Notes: generated from the letters alone by a model not told the origin. A DNA stretch of 64,000 nucleotides from Budorcas taxicolor (GCF_023091745.1 NC_068935.1:16103775-16167774); one strand, 5' to 3'. Counted from the first letter of the stretch, positions 49,801-56,858 are shown. Program-made: numbers and translations.

Positions 49801-51846
49801 GACAGCATGTATATGTGACTGGCTGCTCGTCCTTAGAGCTCAGTCCTCTGTTTTTCTGGGAGGGAAATGTACAAAGAATATCAGCCTGTCATCAAAATGA
49901 TTGTCCTCTGGTCTTCTCCCCGACTTCTAAAAGTCAAGACCATTTTTAGCTTGGAGGTGGCGGGTATGGAGAAAATAGGCATGGTCCCAGATGGGCGTCT
50001 TCAGGGGTCTAGTTGATCCATCTCCAGAAAGGGAGGCCAATCTGAGGAAGTGGGTGGGCACTGGATGGTCTGCTCCATTCACATGATCTGTACCCACATA
50101 CAAGATTTCAAAACACTATTTCCTGATATTGGCAGACCCAGCCACCGGGATTTTGTTTATTGGAAACCTGACCAGTTTTGAACAAGGTTATTACCAGTGC
50201 ACTGCTATTAACATCCTTGGCAACAGTTCCTGTGAAATTGACCTAACTACTCCATGTAAGTGGATCATATAACTTTAACAGTTTCTTTTTAAGTATCCTG
50301 TGCCTGCCAGTCAAGTCACTTACTTAAAATTCTTGGTTAGTCCTTCCTGACTCTGGAGATTTTGGTGCTTTATTTATAGAATGATATGATGGACGACCGT
50401 CCTGATATCTAATGCTTACATAATACTTCATATATGTAGAATTCTCGGGCTTTCTATGGTCCTAGCCTATACAAGGCACTATCCCACTATATGAATGCCC
50501 TGAATATTCCCCACTGGTCACAGATGCACGGACGGGGGCAGACACTGTGCTCCATTTTACTAACCAGCTGCTTGTATCCTCCAGATTCAGGAATTGGAAT
50601 CATTGTTGGGGCCTTTGTGGGGACCCTGATAGGTGTCATCATTATCATCTCTGTGGTGTGGTTCGTGAGGCGTAAGGTAAAGGCAAAGGGAAAGGAAAGG
50701 AAGAGGAATTCTAAAACCACCACAGAACTCGAGTAAGAGCTTACTTCTGCTGTCTTTCCTTGAATAGACATGTCTCAGGCCTGTCTCTCTCAGTCAGCTC
50801 TTCCTAAGCACGCCTTTTAGCATAAGATAGAGGGCCATCTCTCTGCTCGCTCTCATTGCTTTTATGAAACAGCGGTGATGGCTATCACGTACTGGGTGCT
50901 GTGTGCCAGACTCTGTTCTAAGTAATTATATGTGTATCAACTCATTTACCTGTGACAACAGTCCTTTTCGGGCTCAGCAAATGTTTTAATATATTCATCT
51001 ACTTGTCTTTCTGTGAACAGCAAATAAAATACAATTTTTAATATTATTTTTTGTCGAACAAGGGGTCAATAGATACAAAACTGCTGACAGCCCAGGCTCT
51101 CGCCCACTCTATTCTCCCTCATCAAATGTATATCACACATGTTCATTTGTTCTTCCCTCCATTTCTGTGCTTCCACAACTATGTATTGGGTGCCAACCAA
51201 GTGCCAAGTATTGTGCTAGATGGAGTGGGTGCTAGAGAGGCACTGGAGCCATGGATTTGGCCCCCAGTGATCCTGTTAGATCTTTATACCCTTTCCTCCT
51301 GACATCAGTTTTCCTGCCTCTTAAACACTGGTTTGTTTCTCTTGACAGTATACTGTACAGTTAAGACCTAACCTTTCTGCACCCTACATGGAGACCCATG
51401 GTCTGACAGTGAGTCAGACTATCAGAAATCACAGAGGTTTGGGACCTGTGGTCACTGAGGCTACAGAGCCTATGGCTCCACATGAGAGGTCAGACCCTAA
51501 CTTGTTCTTGCCTGGGCCTTCTTCCCACAGACCAATGACAAAGATAAACCAAAGAACGGAGGGTGAGACAATACCACATGAAGATGTCATCCAACTCGAA
51601 GCTACCCTTCCATCTTCCATCCATGAGACTGAGCCTAATACCACCCTGGGGCCTGATCATGAGCCTGTCCCCGAGCCTGAGCCTGCCTTGCAGCCTACTG
51701 TGGAGCCACCCTCTGGGCCTGAGCTTGTCCCCACGTCTGAGCCTGAGATCCAGCTGGAGCCAGAGCCTGCGCCCCAGCAGGAGCCCGAGCCCTTGATTGT
51801 AGATGAGCCATTTTGTGATGAGGAGAAGAGGGTGATTAAGTCATAG
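19802..51846 (+). CDS. VSIG1: VSIG1, V-set and immunoglobulin domain-containing protein 1 (complete, 7 coding exons)
   Basis: The CDS is join(19802..19850, 35023..35186, 43009..43207, 49593..49748, 50136..50255, 50585..50732, 51531..51846). It totals 1152 nt, or 383 residues plus TAG. Every junction is GT-AG and the phase holds throughout. Visible in the translation: a signal peptide at about 1-21; a V-set Ig domain with Cys43, Trp59 and Cys116 and a DSGIYIC motif; a C2-type domain with Cys161, Trp174 and Cys211 plus a second pair, Cys145/Cys222, typical of the CTX family; a membrane span at about 233-257 followed by a basic stop-transfer segment; and a Glu/Pro-rich cytoplasmic tail. N-glycosylation sequons lie at 32, 94, 98, 200 and 219. 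Human VSIG1 is about 387 residues and aligns along the whole length. Family knowledge: a cell-surface junctional adhesion protein of gastric glandular epithelium and testis, reported to associate with ZO-1. The gene identity is secure; the exact transcript start is not. Confidence 0.97.
20525..20691 (-). mobile_element. Bov-tA SINE, antisense
   Basis: Bov-A body truncated at its end, plus a full tRNA-like head (GAGCCACAAGGGAAGCCC at right). In VSIG1 intron 1. Confidence 0.9.
22050..22530 (+). mobile_element. Old L1 3' end, sense
   Basis: ORF2 end (GACATGGATGGGCCTTAAGG, ATGATCTCACTCATATGTGG) and a long 3' UTR with GTGGTAATCATTTTGCAATA, ending A-rich. Confidence 0.85.
22908..23198 (+). mobile_element. 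Bov-A2 dimeric SINE, sense, with TSD
   Basis: Two Bov-A monomers (about 22919-23187) flanked by GCTTGAAATTA repeats. Confidence 0.92.
23573..23586. repeat. Poly-T run
   Basis: Low-complexity T run of about 14 or more bases in intron 1. Confidence 0.7.
23816..24062 (+). mobile_element. Bov-tA SINE, sense
   Basis: GGGCTTCCCCAGGGGGTGGC head, then the Bov-A body with a roughly 40-bp non-standard stretch (about 23975-24020) before the end, perhaps a local rearrangement. Confidence 0.85.
24476..24695 (-). mobile_element. Bov-tA SINE, antisense, with 12-bp perfect TSD
   Basis: The element (24488-24683) is flanked by CATATTTATATG at 24476-24487 and 24684-24695. Confidence 0.93.
25069..25263 (+). 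mobile_element. Bov-tA SINE, sense
   Basis: GCTTCCCTTGTGGCTCAGCT head through the GAGTGACTTTCACTTCACTT end. Confidence 0.9.
26037..26248 (-). mobile_element. Ruminant L1 3' UTR end, antisense, with 14-bp perfect TSD
   Basis: A T-rich tail at left, then the pyrimidine-rich CCCCCCTCCCACCTCCCTTC region of the L1 3' UTR. AGAGAGCATCTTTT repeats lie at 26037-26050 and 26235-26248. Confidence 0.92.
26360..26590 (-). mobile_element. Bov-tA SINE, antisense, with TSD
   Basis: Full element (about 26371-26578) between ATGCCTCTATA repeats. Confidence 0.92.
26810..27879 (+). mobile_element. Possible old L1 5' UTR, sense, interrupted by a CHR SINE
   Basis: The text resembles the non-coding 5' region of old mammalian L1 copies (GGAGATTTCTGGTTTGGACA at the start; AACATAATAGACAAAATGTC near the end). 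I cannot align it firmly, and boundaries are uncertain. The next L1 begins at about 27880 in the opposite orientation. Confidence 0.4.
26940..27235 (+). mobile_element. CHR-type (long, CHR-1-like) SINE, sense
   Basis: Head GGGCTTTCCCTGGTGGCTTA, middle with CAACAAGAGAAGCCGCCGCA and CACTGCAGCTACACAGTAGC, and a tail AAAAATAAATGAATGAATAA. Confidence 0.88.
28515..28648 (-). mobile_element. CHR-type SINE, antisense, nested in L1
   Basis: CTTAGTTCCCCGACCAAGGA and CCACTGGACTGCCAGGGAAG are the reversed body and head. L1 text resumes after it. Confidence 0.88.
29625..29840 (-). mobile_element. Younger L1 3' UTR fragment, antisense, nested
   Basis: TTGGAGAATAGTTGATTTTA through GTTCCCTGTGCTATAGAGAA is artiodactyl L1 3' UTR text inside the older ORF2. 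Confidence 0.8.
31105..31285 (-). mobile_element. Younger L1 3' UTR fragment, antisense, nested
   Basis: ATGGAAATATAGTTGATTTA through CTCCCTGTGCTATACAACAG, closely parallel to the 29625-29840 piece. The old L1 continues on the far side. Confidence 0.8.
31656..31920 (-). mobile_element. Ruminant L1 3' end, antisense
   Basis: T/A-rich tail (AATTAATTAATTAATT region), then the AACCCCCCTCCCTCCTCCCT pyrimidine tract of the L1 3' UTR. Confidence 0.85.
31932..32180 (+). mobile_element. Bov-tA SINE, sense, with 13-bp perfect TSD
   Basis: The element (31945-32167) is flanked by CTCTTTGTATAGA at 31932-31944 and 32168-32180. It split the L1 fragment that begins near 31921. Confidence 0.94.
32168..32697 (+). 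mobile_element. L1 ORF2 endonuclease-to-RT linker fragment, sense
   Basis: ACACTCTACCCCAAAAGAGC through AGAGCTGAAATCAATGGAAT is L1 ORF2 in sense. It is cut off at 32698 by a BovB. It covers the same ORF2 zone as 31450-31655, but in the opposite orientation. Confidence 0.8.
32699..33473 (-). mobile_element. BovB LINE, antisense, endonuclease region with internal deletion
   Basis: A minus-strand reading frame of 225 codons (33463-32786) encodes the APE-type endonuclease of BovB: FILGDWNAKVG, QTDYILCSQRW and SDHELLIAKF motifs are intact. At about 32800 the endonuclease-side sequence jumps directly to the last 100 bp of BovB, so the reverse transcriptase is missing. The frame starts inside the domain (5' truncation). 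It is a dead copy, although this segment has no stop. Confidence 0.88.
33474..34342 (-). mobile_element. Ruminant L1 3' end, antisense
   Basis: T-rich tail at 33474-33540, 3' UTR, then an ORF2 C-terminal frame of about 110 codons (34320-34006) with HCWWECKLVQPLWRTVWRF and ARTWKQPRCPS. Less decayed than the old L1 at 27880-31655. Confidence 0.92.
34343..34520 (-). mobile_element. Bov-tA SINE, antisense
   Basis: Follows directly on the L1. GTGTCTGACTTTGCAATCCC through CAAGCAGATTCTTTACCATT, with the last part of the tRNA head lost. Confidence 0.88.
34521..35022. other. VSIG1: 3' end of VSIG1 intron 1, no recent repeat
   Basis: Unique-looking sequence leading to the exon 2 polypyrimidine tract and acceptor. 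Confidence 0.6.
35023..35186 (+). CDS. VSIG1: VSIG1 coding exon 2 (first half of V-set domain)
   Basis: The acceptor ends in TTTTCAG at 35022 and the donor GTAAGA begins at 35187. The exon encodes residues 17-71, including the first V-domain cysteine (Cys43, in VTLIC), the core tryptophan (Trp59, in IQW) and the NVT sequon at Asn32. It ends in phase 0. The V domain is split over two exons, as in other CTX/JAM relatives. Confidence 0.95.
36356..36545 (+). mobile_element. Bov-tA SINE, sense
   Basis: GGCTTCCCTGGTGGCTCAGA head through the GGGGTCACACAAGTATTTGA end. Confidence 0.92.
36880..37243 (-). mobile_element. CHR-1-like SINE, antisense, with TSD and T-run
   Basis: The element (about 36893-37229) starts with an 18-base T run (its A tail) and ends CCACTGAGCCACCAGGGAAG. 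TGAGACAGTCTT repeats flank it. Confidence 0.9.
37518..37780 (-). mobile_element. BovB 3' end, antisense, with 11-bp perfect TSD
   Basis: Last 240 bp of BovB between AGGATATTCAT at 37518-37528 and 37770-37780. Confidence 0.9.
39286..39380 (+). repeat. MIR fragment, sense
   Basis: GGTCTGACTGCCAAGTGTGT, then GACCTTGGGATGATCACTTC. Confidence 0.6.
41600..41729 (-). mobile_element. CHR-type SINE, antisense
   Basis: GATCTTAGTTCCCTGACCAG, then CTAACCACTGGACTGCCAAA. A G-run (41605-41617) marks its left part. Confidence 0.85.
43009..43207 (+). CDS. VSIG1: VSIG1 coding exon 3 (second half of V-set domain)
   Basis: The acceptor is TGTCCTAG before 43009 and the donor GTATGG follows 43207. The exon encodes residues 72-138: a KFKDRI strand, the paired sequons at Asn94 and Asn98, and the hallmark MQPEDSGIYICDV with Cys116. 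It finishes with the G-strand that leads into the second Ig domain and ends in phase 1. Confidence 0.95.
43895..44185 (-). mobile_element. Bov-A2 dimeric SINE, antisense, with TSD
   Basis: Two Bov-A monomers (about 43908-44170) between CTGTATTGCTT repeats. Confidence 0.93.
44735..44885 (+). repeat. MIR SINE, sense
   Basis: CTTACTCTGCTACTCACTGG and the following AGTTCGCCTTTCTCTGGCC region, with a diverged 3' half. Confidence 0.6.
45409..45625 (-). mobile_element. Bov-tA SINE, antisense
   Basis: Full element between GGCAAGCA(T/C)GT-like repeats (about 45397 and 45627). Confidence 0.92.
45720..46130 (+). repeat. Old interspersed repeat, diverged copy of the unnamed family
   Basis: ACTGTGGTAGGCAGTGGAGA, then GAAGGCTTCCGGGAGAAAGT, then GTGAAGGAAGCAGCAATGCG follow the order seen in the other copies. 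Confidence 0.4.
46788..47336 (+). mobile_element. BovB LINE 3' end, sense
   Basis: About 520 bp of ORF2 C-terminal region and 3' end (46801-47321), ending CTGAACTGAACTGAA. AATCCAAAGA-type repeats lie at both ends. Reading frame broken. Confidence 0.9.
47462..47930 (+). mobile_element. L1 3' end, sense
   Basis: ATGGTACATATATACAATGG, then GTGGATGAATCTAGAGAATA, then the 3' UTR, ending A-rich near 47930. Confidence 0.88.
48140..48280 (-). repeat. MIR SINE, antisense
   Basis: TTTTACAGATGAATTAACTG, then AGGTTACTTGCCTAAATACA, then TGCTCTTAACTGCTGCCTCC. Confidence 0.75.
49593..49748 (+). CDS. VSIG1: VSIG1 coding exon 4 (first half of C2-type domain)
   Basis: The acceptor is GACTTACAG before 49593 and the donor GTAAGT follows 49748. 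The exon encodes residues 138-190: VKPSKPFC with Cys145, then ISLAC with Cys161, and YYWYKLEG with Trp174. Cys145 is half of the extra disulfide of CTX-family C2 domains. The exon ends in phase 1 inside Asn190. Confidence 0.95.
50136..50255 (+). CDS. VSIG1: VSIG1 coding exon 5 (second half of C2-type domain)
   Basis: The acceptor is GATATTGGCAG before 50136 and the donor GTAAGT follows 50255. The exon encodes residues 190-230: TGILFIGNLT, then FEQGYYQCTAIN with Cys211, then LGNSSCEIDL with Cys222. Sequons are at Asn200 and Asn219. Intron 4 upstream is only 387 bp. The exon ends in phase 1. Confidence 0.95.
50585..50732 (+). CDS. VSIG1: VSIG1 coding exon 6 (transmembrane segment and basic juxtamembrane region)
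   Basis: The acceptor CTCCAG precedes 50585 and the donor GTAAGA follows 50732. The exon encodes residues 230-279. A glycine-containing hydrophobic span of about 25 residues (GIGIIVGAFVGTLIGVIIII, continuing to WFV) is followed by Arg/Lys-rich sequence, so the topology is type I with a cytoplasmic C terminus. The exon ends in phase 2 inside Glu279. Confidence 0.95.
50733..51530 (+). other. VSIG1: VSIG1 intron 6 (798 bp)
   Basis: Contains a MIR-like piece at about 50880-50965. The last 143 bp (from 51388) are open in frame with exon 7, beginning at an ATG. A proper polypyrimidine tract and CAG precede exon 7, so normal splicing is expected. Confidence 0.8.
51531..51846 (+). CDS. VSIG1: VSIG1 coding exon 7 (Glu/Pro-rich cytoplasmic tail and stop)
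   Basis: The acceptor CTTCCCACAG precedes 51531. The exon encodes residues 279-383 and the TAG stop at 51844-51846. After a conserved start (PMTKIN) and a conserved LPSSIHET, the tail becomes a run of EP-containing repeats (about codons 319-369), then ends in an acidic cluster and VIKS. The repeated GAGCCTGAG-type DNA units suggest growth and shrinkage by slippage. The human tail is a similar EP-rich run of different detail. Confidence 0.95.
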
Positions 51847-52011
51847 GCCAGTGGCCTGAGTACAGTGTTCATCACCAAGGAACCCATTAGTGGCATGTGG
51901 AATTGAGTTGACCTAACTAATTTCCCACTACCTGCCTCCATTCTGGCCAACCCTCTTCCAACATGGAGCGCTCACCATCAATCCAGAATAGACAGATCAA
52001 GATAACTACTA

Positions 52012-52017
52012 AATAAA
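52012..52017 (+). terminator. VSIG1: Candidate VSIG1 polyadenylation signal, proximal
   Basis: AATAAA lies 166 bp after the stop codon. No strong GU-rich element follows immediately. Use of this site would give a very short 3' UTR. Confidence 0.35.
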
Positions 52018-52883
52018 TGCAAGGGTTCCTGTATTACCAGTCTAGAGTACTTCATTTCACTAACCTGTAAACACAATTACTGACAAGTGATTCTGAACTC
52101 AGTTGAAGGTGTTTTGCCACAACACCTGTGTCTTATTTCAGAAATCTTATTTCTCTATTTTTAGCTACTCTTTGGCATTCCACATGCACACATGACAAGG
52201 TGCCATTAACTAGATTCAATATTATTTCTTGGATTTGCTGTTATCAGAGCTTCCCTATTCATTTTCACATTGATCACTAAGAATTCACCAGCATTATCAT
52301 AGATTGGGGAAAAAAAATCCTTAAAATTCCAGAGAAGAAGGGGTACATATTAATTGGTACATAGCATTTAAAACTAGGTCTTAAGATTAATGCTTCATTT
52401 ATCATATTAGATTTCCCAGGGAACCACTCTGCTATCCAATATCTGAGCACAGCAAAATTTTAAAGTAAATCAACTTTTTAAATGAAAAATAAAGTACAGG
52501 CAAACAATTCCAAATACAGCTTTCCTTCAATGAATATAAAATGTTGATATCACAGGTAATGTACAATTTAGCTTTGAATGAGCTATTATGTTGTTGCACT
52601 GTCTGATGCTATCTCTACTTTGGAAGGGCCAAACTAAATGAACACCTAAGATCTATCTTAGATAATCTGAACACATTAACTGTTTTACTGTTGCAATATT
52701 TCACATTAACAAAGAGATATCATTCTTGTGTAAATGCTAACTATTAACTAAAATGCATTCATATCACCTCTTCACCTGCTAAAAAGCTTTTCTATTGATT
52801 ATATTTATCCACACCCCACTTTGAATAAATTTACAGGTAGACTTTTTCATTTGTGTAATCAGATTTTAAATCTTGTAATACTC

Positions 52884-52962
52884 AATAAAAATCTGACTTT
52901 AATGAGCCTAAGGTAAATCTTTTATGAATAATTTCATTGGTTTTAACTTTATGTATAATAAA
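52884..52962 (+). terminator. VSIG1: Candidate VSIG1 distal polyadenylation signals
   Basis: AATAAA occurs at 52884-52889 and again at 52957-52962, with further copies at 52488-52493 and 52824-52829. The 52957 copy is followed 15-35 bp later by a GU-rich run (about 52977-53000), the classical downstream element. That makes it the strongest distal candidate. Confidence 0.45.
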
Positions 52963-53026
52963 CTACACCTATTTCAAGTGTTTTGATGTGTTTTGACAGA
53001 TGTGTACACCCACGAATGCCTGCATA

Positions 53027-53247
53027 CATGCTCAGTTGCTTCAGTCGTGTCTGACTCTTTGCCACCCCATGGACAGAGGAGCCTGATGGGCTCCACCAGG
53101 CTCCTCCATCCATGGGATTCTCCAGGCAAGAATACTGGAGTGGGTTGCCATTTCCTCCTCCAGGGGAATCTTCCCGACCCAGGGATCAAACCTGTGTCTC
53201 CTGTGGCTTCTGCACTGCAGGCAGGTTCTTTGCCACTGAGCCAGCAG
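53027..53247 (-). mobile_element. Bov-tA SINE, antisense
   Basis: First recent insertion after the VSIG1 3' UTR. Includes a small local duplication (GGAGCCTGATGGGCTCCACC around 53087). Confidence 0.9.
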
Positions 53248-53249
53248 TA

Positions 53250-54000
53250 CACTCATGAAAGCACCATGGTAATCTAAATAGAGCATTGCCATCATCCCAA
53301 AATGTTTTCTATGCCCCTTTGTGCACTCTCTCGATCACCCTGGACCCAGGCAACCACTGATTTATTTTTCATCATTAGAGATAAGCTTTGTCTCCTCTTG
53401 ACCTTCATATAAAAAGGACCATACTGTGTGTACGTTTTTGTGTGTCTTACTTCCTTCAAAGTGAAGCCTTTTTAAATAAAGAAATGAATCTTTAACTTAT
53501 CACATCTAGGTTTTCATGTAGAGGAAACTGAAAACTCTTCATATATAGATCATACCTATACACTAATGGAGGCAGAGTCTCAGAAGATTTTGGGTAGACA
53601 GACATTGAAATTGACATTACACTTTTTCAGAGTCATGGAGAGAAGAGTTTTTACCTATGTATTTTCTTTGATGTGTTAATTTTCAGCCATTCGCAGGGAT
53701 TTTTGAAGGTTCTGTAATTCTTTTCAGACTAAATATTATGACATATAGTGTCTGATGGGTTCAGGAAGCAAAATGATGAAGGTCTTAAGAATGACATAAT
53801 ATTTAGATCTTAAAAACCAAATACCAGCAGTGTAAAAATTTTAATGACCAGAACGCCAAAGTAGCTGAAATTCACCTTCCCTTCTACTTTTATGATAGAG
53901 GCAAATTACAAGAAAAGAGACTTATATAATAGTTAACAACACCACTCCCAAATTTTCGATGAATTGGTGCTGAGCAGGAAGGCAGGGACTCTTGGTGGTC
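53250..54000. other. Intergenic; nothing recognised
   Basis: AT-rich unique-looking sequence between VSIG1 and PSMD10. No gene or recent repeat. Confidence 0.5.
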
Positions 54001-54003
54001 TTA

Positions 54004-54074
54004 TAGAGTTCTGTTCTTCAGTCTAATGCTCTCCCAACTGAGCTATTTCAGCTACTTCCTAGAATTCTGTTCTT
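54004..54074 (-). pseudogene. Truncated tRNA-Phe retropseudogene (5' half only) with target-site duplications
   Basis: The 41-bp insert (54059-54019, minus strand) has a 7-base leader followed by 34 bases matching the 5' half of mammalian tRNA-Phe: acceptor strand GCTGAAAT, D arm AGCTCAGTTGGGAGAGC, and ATTAGACTG into the anticodon loop. The next bases (AAGA) fit both the tRNA (completing anticodon GAA) and the flanking repeat. A 15-bp repeat, TAGA(G/A)TTCTGTTCTT, lies at 54004-54018 and 54060-54074. There is no 3' half and no A tail, so it is not a working tRNA. It fits the known class of tailless, L1-mobilised truncated retropseudogenes. Confidence 0.85.
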
Positions 54075-54087
54075 GTTAGTATTGCTC

Positions 54088-54221
54088 TGATCAAAATGGG
54101 AGGATCCCTTGGAAAAGGGCATGGCAACCCACTCTAGTATTCTTGCCTGGGAAATCCCATGGACAGAAGAGCCTGGCAAAGAGTCAGACACGACTGAGTG
54201 ACTTCATTTGTGATCAAAATG
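54088..54221 (+). mobile_element. Bov-A SINE, truncated, sense, with 11-bp perfect TSD
   Basis: Short Bov-A body (54099-54210) between TGATCAAAATG at 54088-54098 and 54211-54221. Missing about 15-20 bp of the body. Confidence 0.9.
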
Positions 54222-56166
54222 TTGATAGATAGATTAGTGGTTTTTTCTAGGCTATGGATCATTTTGAGAAAACACTGAAAACTCTGAACCCCTCTCTTTA
54301 GAAAAATGCTTATACATGCACAGTGTCACGTCCAGTTTTAGATAAATTGCAGATGCCCAGAATCCAAGAATAAGAACTAGTAATTTATACAAAAACACAG
54401 AAGGCACATTTAATAAAATCATGTATCCTGGGGTGCATGGATACTCTGCTGTATGACTCAAAATGATCTTGATAGTCTGGGAGCTGACTTGAAATTAACA
54501 TAGTGAGTTTGCCAGGAATGGAGGGTATGGTCCTGCTTTAAGGATATAAGAATACATGTTGCCCACGCAGAAACCCTAGCTAGGCAAGGTTGGGAAGTAG
54601 GTGAGGTTAATTGGAAGTGATATCTTTGGATCTCTGTTTTCAGCGCCCTTGGCCTTCTGGCATCTTATTTTCCAAATACTGGGGATTGTCATGTGCCTGC
54701 TGGCTGTGTGACCCACTCATGTCTGCGTCTCTCCGGCAGGATTTATTACTCAACCTCTCTCCCCCCTTGCCACTCTTTCCAAACGTAGCTGTTCTGTGGC
54801 CTGTTCTTGTCCAGTGAATATGATCTTTCATCAATCAGTGATGTCATTCAAGCTGATAATGAGCTGGCCCTCCTAGAAATTTTTTAGCGGGACTCTTGAA
54901 AATAATTCTTTGGTCCAAAGATACTAATAATGGTGGAATTTCAAGTACTGGAACAATCCAGTGGGGAAGTATTCCTGTCAAAAGAAGCTTTCTCAGCCCC
55001 TCTCAAATCAAACCATGTGGGTTACCATGTATCTACTCCATCTACTTGTACAGACACTCTGGGTCAGGGCAAGTTTTATCCCAGGCCATTAATCTTCTAT
55101 TAGTATCAATGCATCCATAATATACCATATATTTATGTTTGTGATGAATCCTGAGACATTTTACAGATTCATAGCAAAATTGTGTTCACTAAATCTTACT
55201 TGGGTAGGAAAATGGGCTCCTATGTTAAAGAGATTCCCAATAAAGAAATGAAATAAAGTTTTTTTCCCCCTGCTTATTCATCAGTGGATCAGAAGTTAAG
55301 TAATAGATAGGTTATTACCCAAATATTCTAGAAGATGGGTTAAGCTTCAACCAAATTCTTTCAGCATAATTCTCATTCAGATAGGGTACAACCTGATTTA
55401 TTTTGCTACAGGTAGTTAAAAGTTAGGTGGGTCATCCCAACCAGATCCCCAACCAGCCTTAACCCTTCACTTCTCACTGCCCAAAAAGATTTCCAGGAAC
55501 TTCTCTCACCTCTGTTTCTGCATTTAGCAACTAGGATATGATGAAGTCAATGGAACAGCTTTGTAGCTGTAGGTCCTTATTGTCCCCAAATTCATCTGTT
55601 TATTCAATCACCCACAGAATATTTACTGAATAGCTACTATGAACCAGGTACTGTGGCTGGTGACACAGTGCTGAGCAGAATCAGAGCTAGGACTTGTCTT
55701 CATGCATTAATAGTATACAGCTTTGCTAACTGTGCCAGTAGTGCACTGACTAAACGCCAAGAAGGCTGGAATTTGTATGGCACGGCAGAGGGCCTCCAAG
55801 TAACAGTGATCTGTGATTTTTTTTTTTAAAAAAGGACTAAAACATGGTAATTCTTGACCAACAACCCAGAAGCTATGTATTAATATTTGAGATCTCTTAT
55901 GTTCTTTGGAGTACCAAGCGAATGTTCCCCCCAGTATTGTATGCTGAGAAGTTAGCATTTGCAGCTTTTACCCTGAACTTCCAGTAAGAAGAACTAGAAA
56001 GGAGCTTTGAGATTAATAGGACTCAAGCTTTTTTCAAACTCAGTACACCAAAGGATAGCAATGCACATAATGGCCCACTCCTGACAGTGATGGGGTGGAA
56101 GTAGGAGATCATGCAGAATTATAATCTTGGTGGGAGAGACAGGAAGAGATGAATGTTGTTTAAGAA
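54222..56166. other. Intergenic; no gene seen
   Basis: Old DNA-transposon-like text may lie at about 54255-54380 (it shares phrases with about 58090-58200). Otherwise unique-looking. Confidence 0.45.
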
Positions 56167-56410
56167 CCTGGGTCATTCTGGGACTTTCCTGGTGGTCCAG
56201 TGGCTAAGACTCCATGCTCCCAATGTTGGGGGCCCAGGTTCTGTCTCTGGTCAGGGAACTATATCACACATGCCACAGCTAAAGATCCTGCATGCTGCAA
56301 CAAAGATGGAAAATCCTGCAACAAAGATGGAAAATCCTGCATGCATCAGCTAGGACCAGGTGCAGCCAAAAAATAGACAAAAATAGTTTTTAAAAAGCTG
56401 GGTCATTCCT
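56167..56410 (+). mobile_element. CHR-type SINE, sense, with TSD and internal duplication
   Basis: The element (about 56179-56396) lies between CTGGGTCATTC repeats. A unit of about 21 bp containing CAACAAAGATGGAAAATCC occurs twice in tandem at about 56298-56340. Confidence 0.88.
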
Positions 56411-56531
56411 ATAGAACCCCACCCAATCTGATTTCCAGTGTAATGTTCCTTCAGTTGGACCAAACTACTAAATTCAATGAAATAAACCCAAATTTTAGTA
56501 ATAAAAGGTGGTTTTATAATGTCTACGTGCT

Positions 56532-56858
56532 GTAAAACAGGTTGAGCATGTGCTATGCTTAGTTGCTCGGTCATGTCTGACTTTGTGACCCCATGGACGG
56601 TAGCCCATCAGGCTCCTCTGTCCATGGGATTCACCAGGCCAGAATACTGGAATGGGTTGCTGCACCCTCTTCCAAGGGGTCTCCCGCATTGCAGGCGGAT
56701 TCTTTATCATCTGAGGCACCAGGGAAGCCCAAGAATACTGCAGCAGGTTGCCTATCCCTTCTCTAGGGGATCTTCCTGACCCAGGGATTGAACCCAGGTT
56801 TCCTGCATAGCAGGCAGATTCTTCAGCTGAGCTACCAGGGAAGCCCGTAAAACAGGTT
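56532..56858 (-). mobile_element. Composite SINE (two tRNA heads, two Bov-A bodies) with one TSD pair, antisense
   Basis: On the minus strand: a tRNA head, a Bov-A body broken off at about 56732, then a second tRNA head and a full Bov-A body. Perfect 12-bp GTAAAACAGGTT repeats flank the whole block at 56532-56543 and 56847-56858. Confidence 0.88.

Larger units (their letters stand above)
51847..52980 (+). other. VSIG1: Probable VSIG1 3' UTR
   Basis: This AT-rich sequence after the stop carries no recent SINE or LINE and runs to a cluster of polyadenylation signals. A short form could end just after 52012-52017. The longest form would end just after 52957-52962, where a GU-rich element follows. 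The first recent SINE begins at 53027, consistent with the end of transcribed, constrained sequence. Confidence 0.5.

Noticed and set aside
50487..50771. 94-codon antisense frame across VSIG1 exon 6
   Set aside because: Shadow of the transmembrane exon; no independent signals.
51563..51950. Alternative-frame and antisense frames of 77-97 codons over VSIG1 exon 7
   Set aside because: Shadows of the repetitive coding sequence; a GAGCCT-type repeat leaves other frames open.
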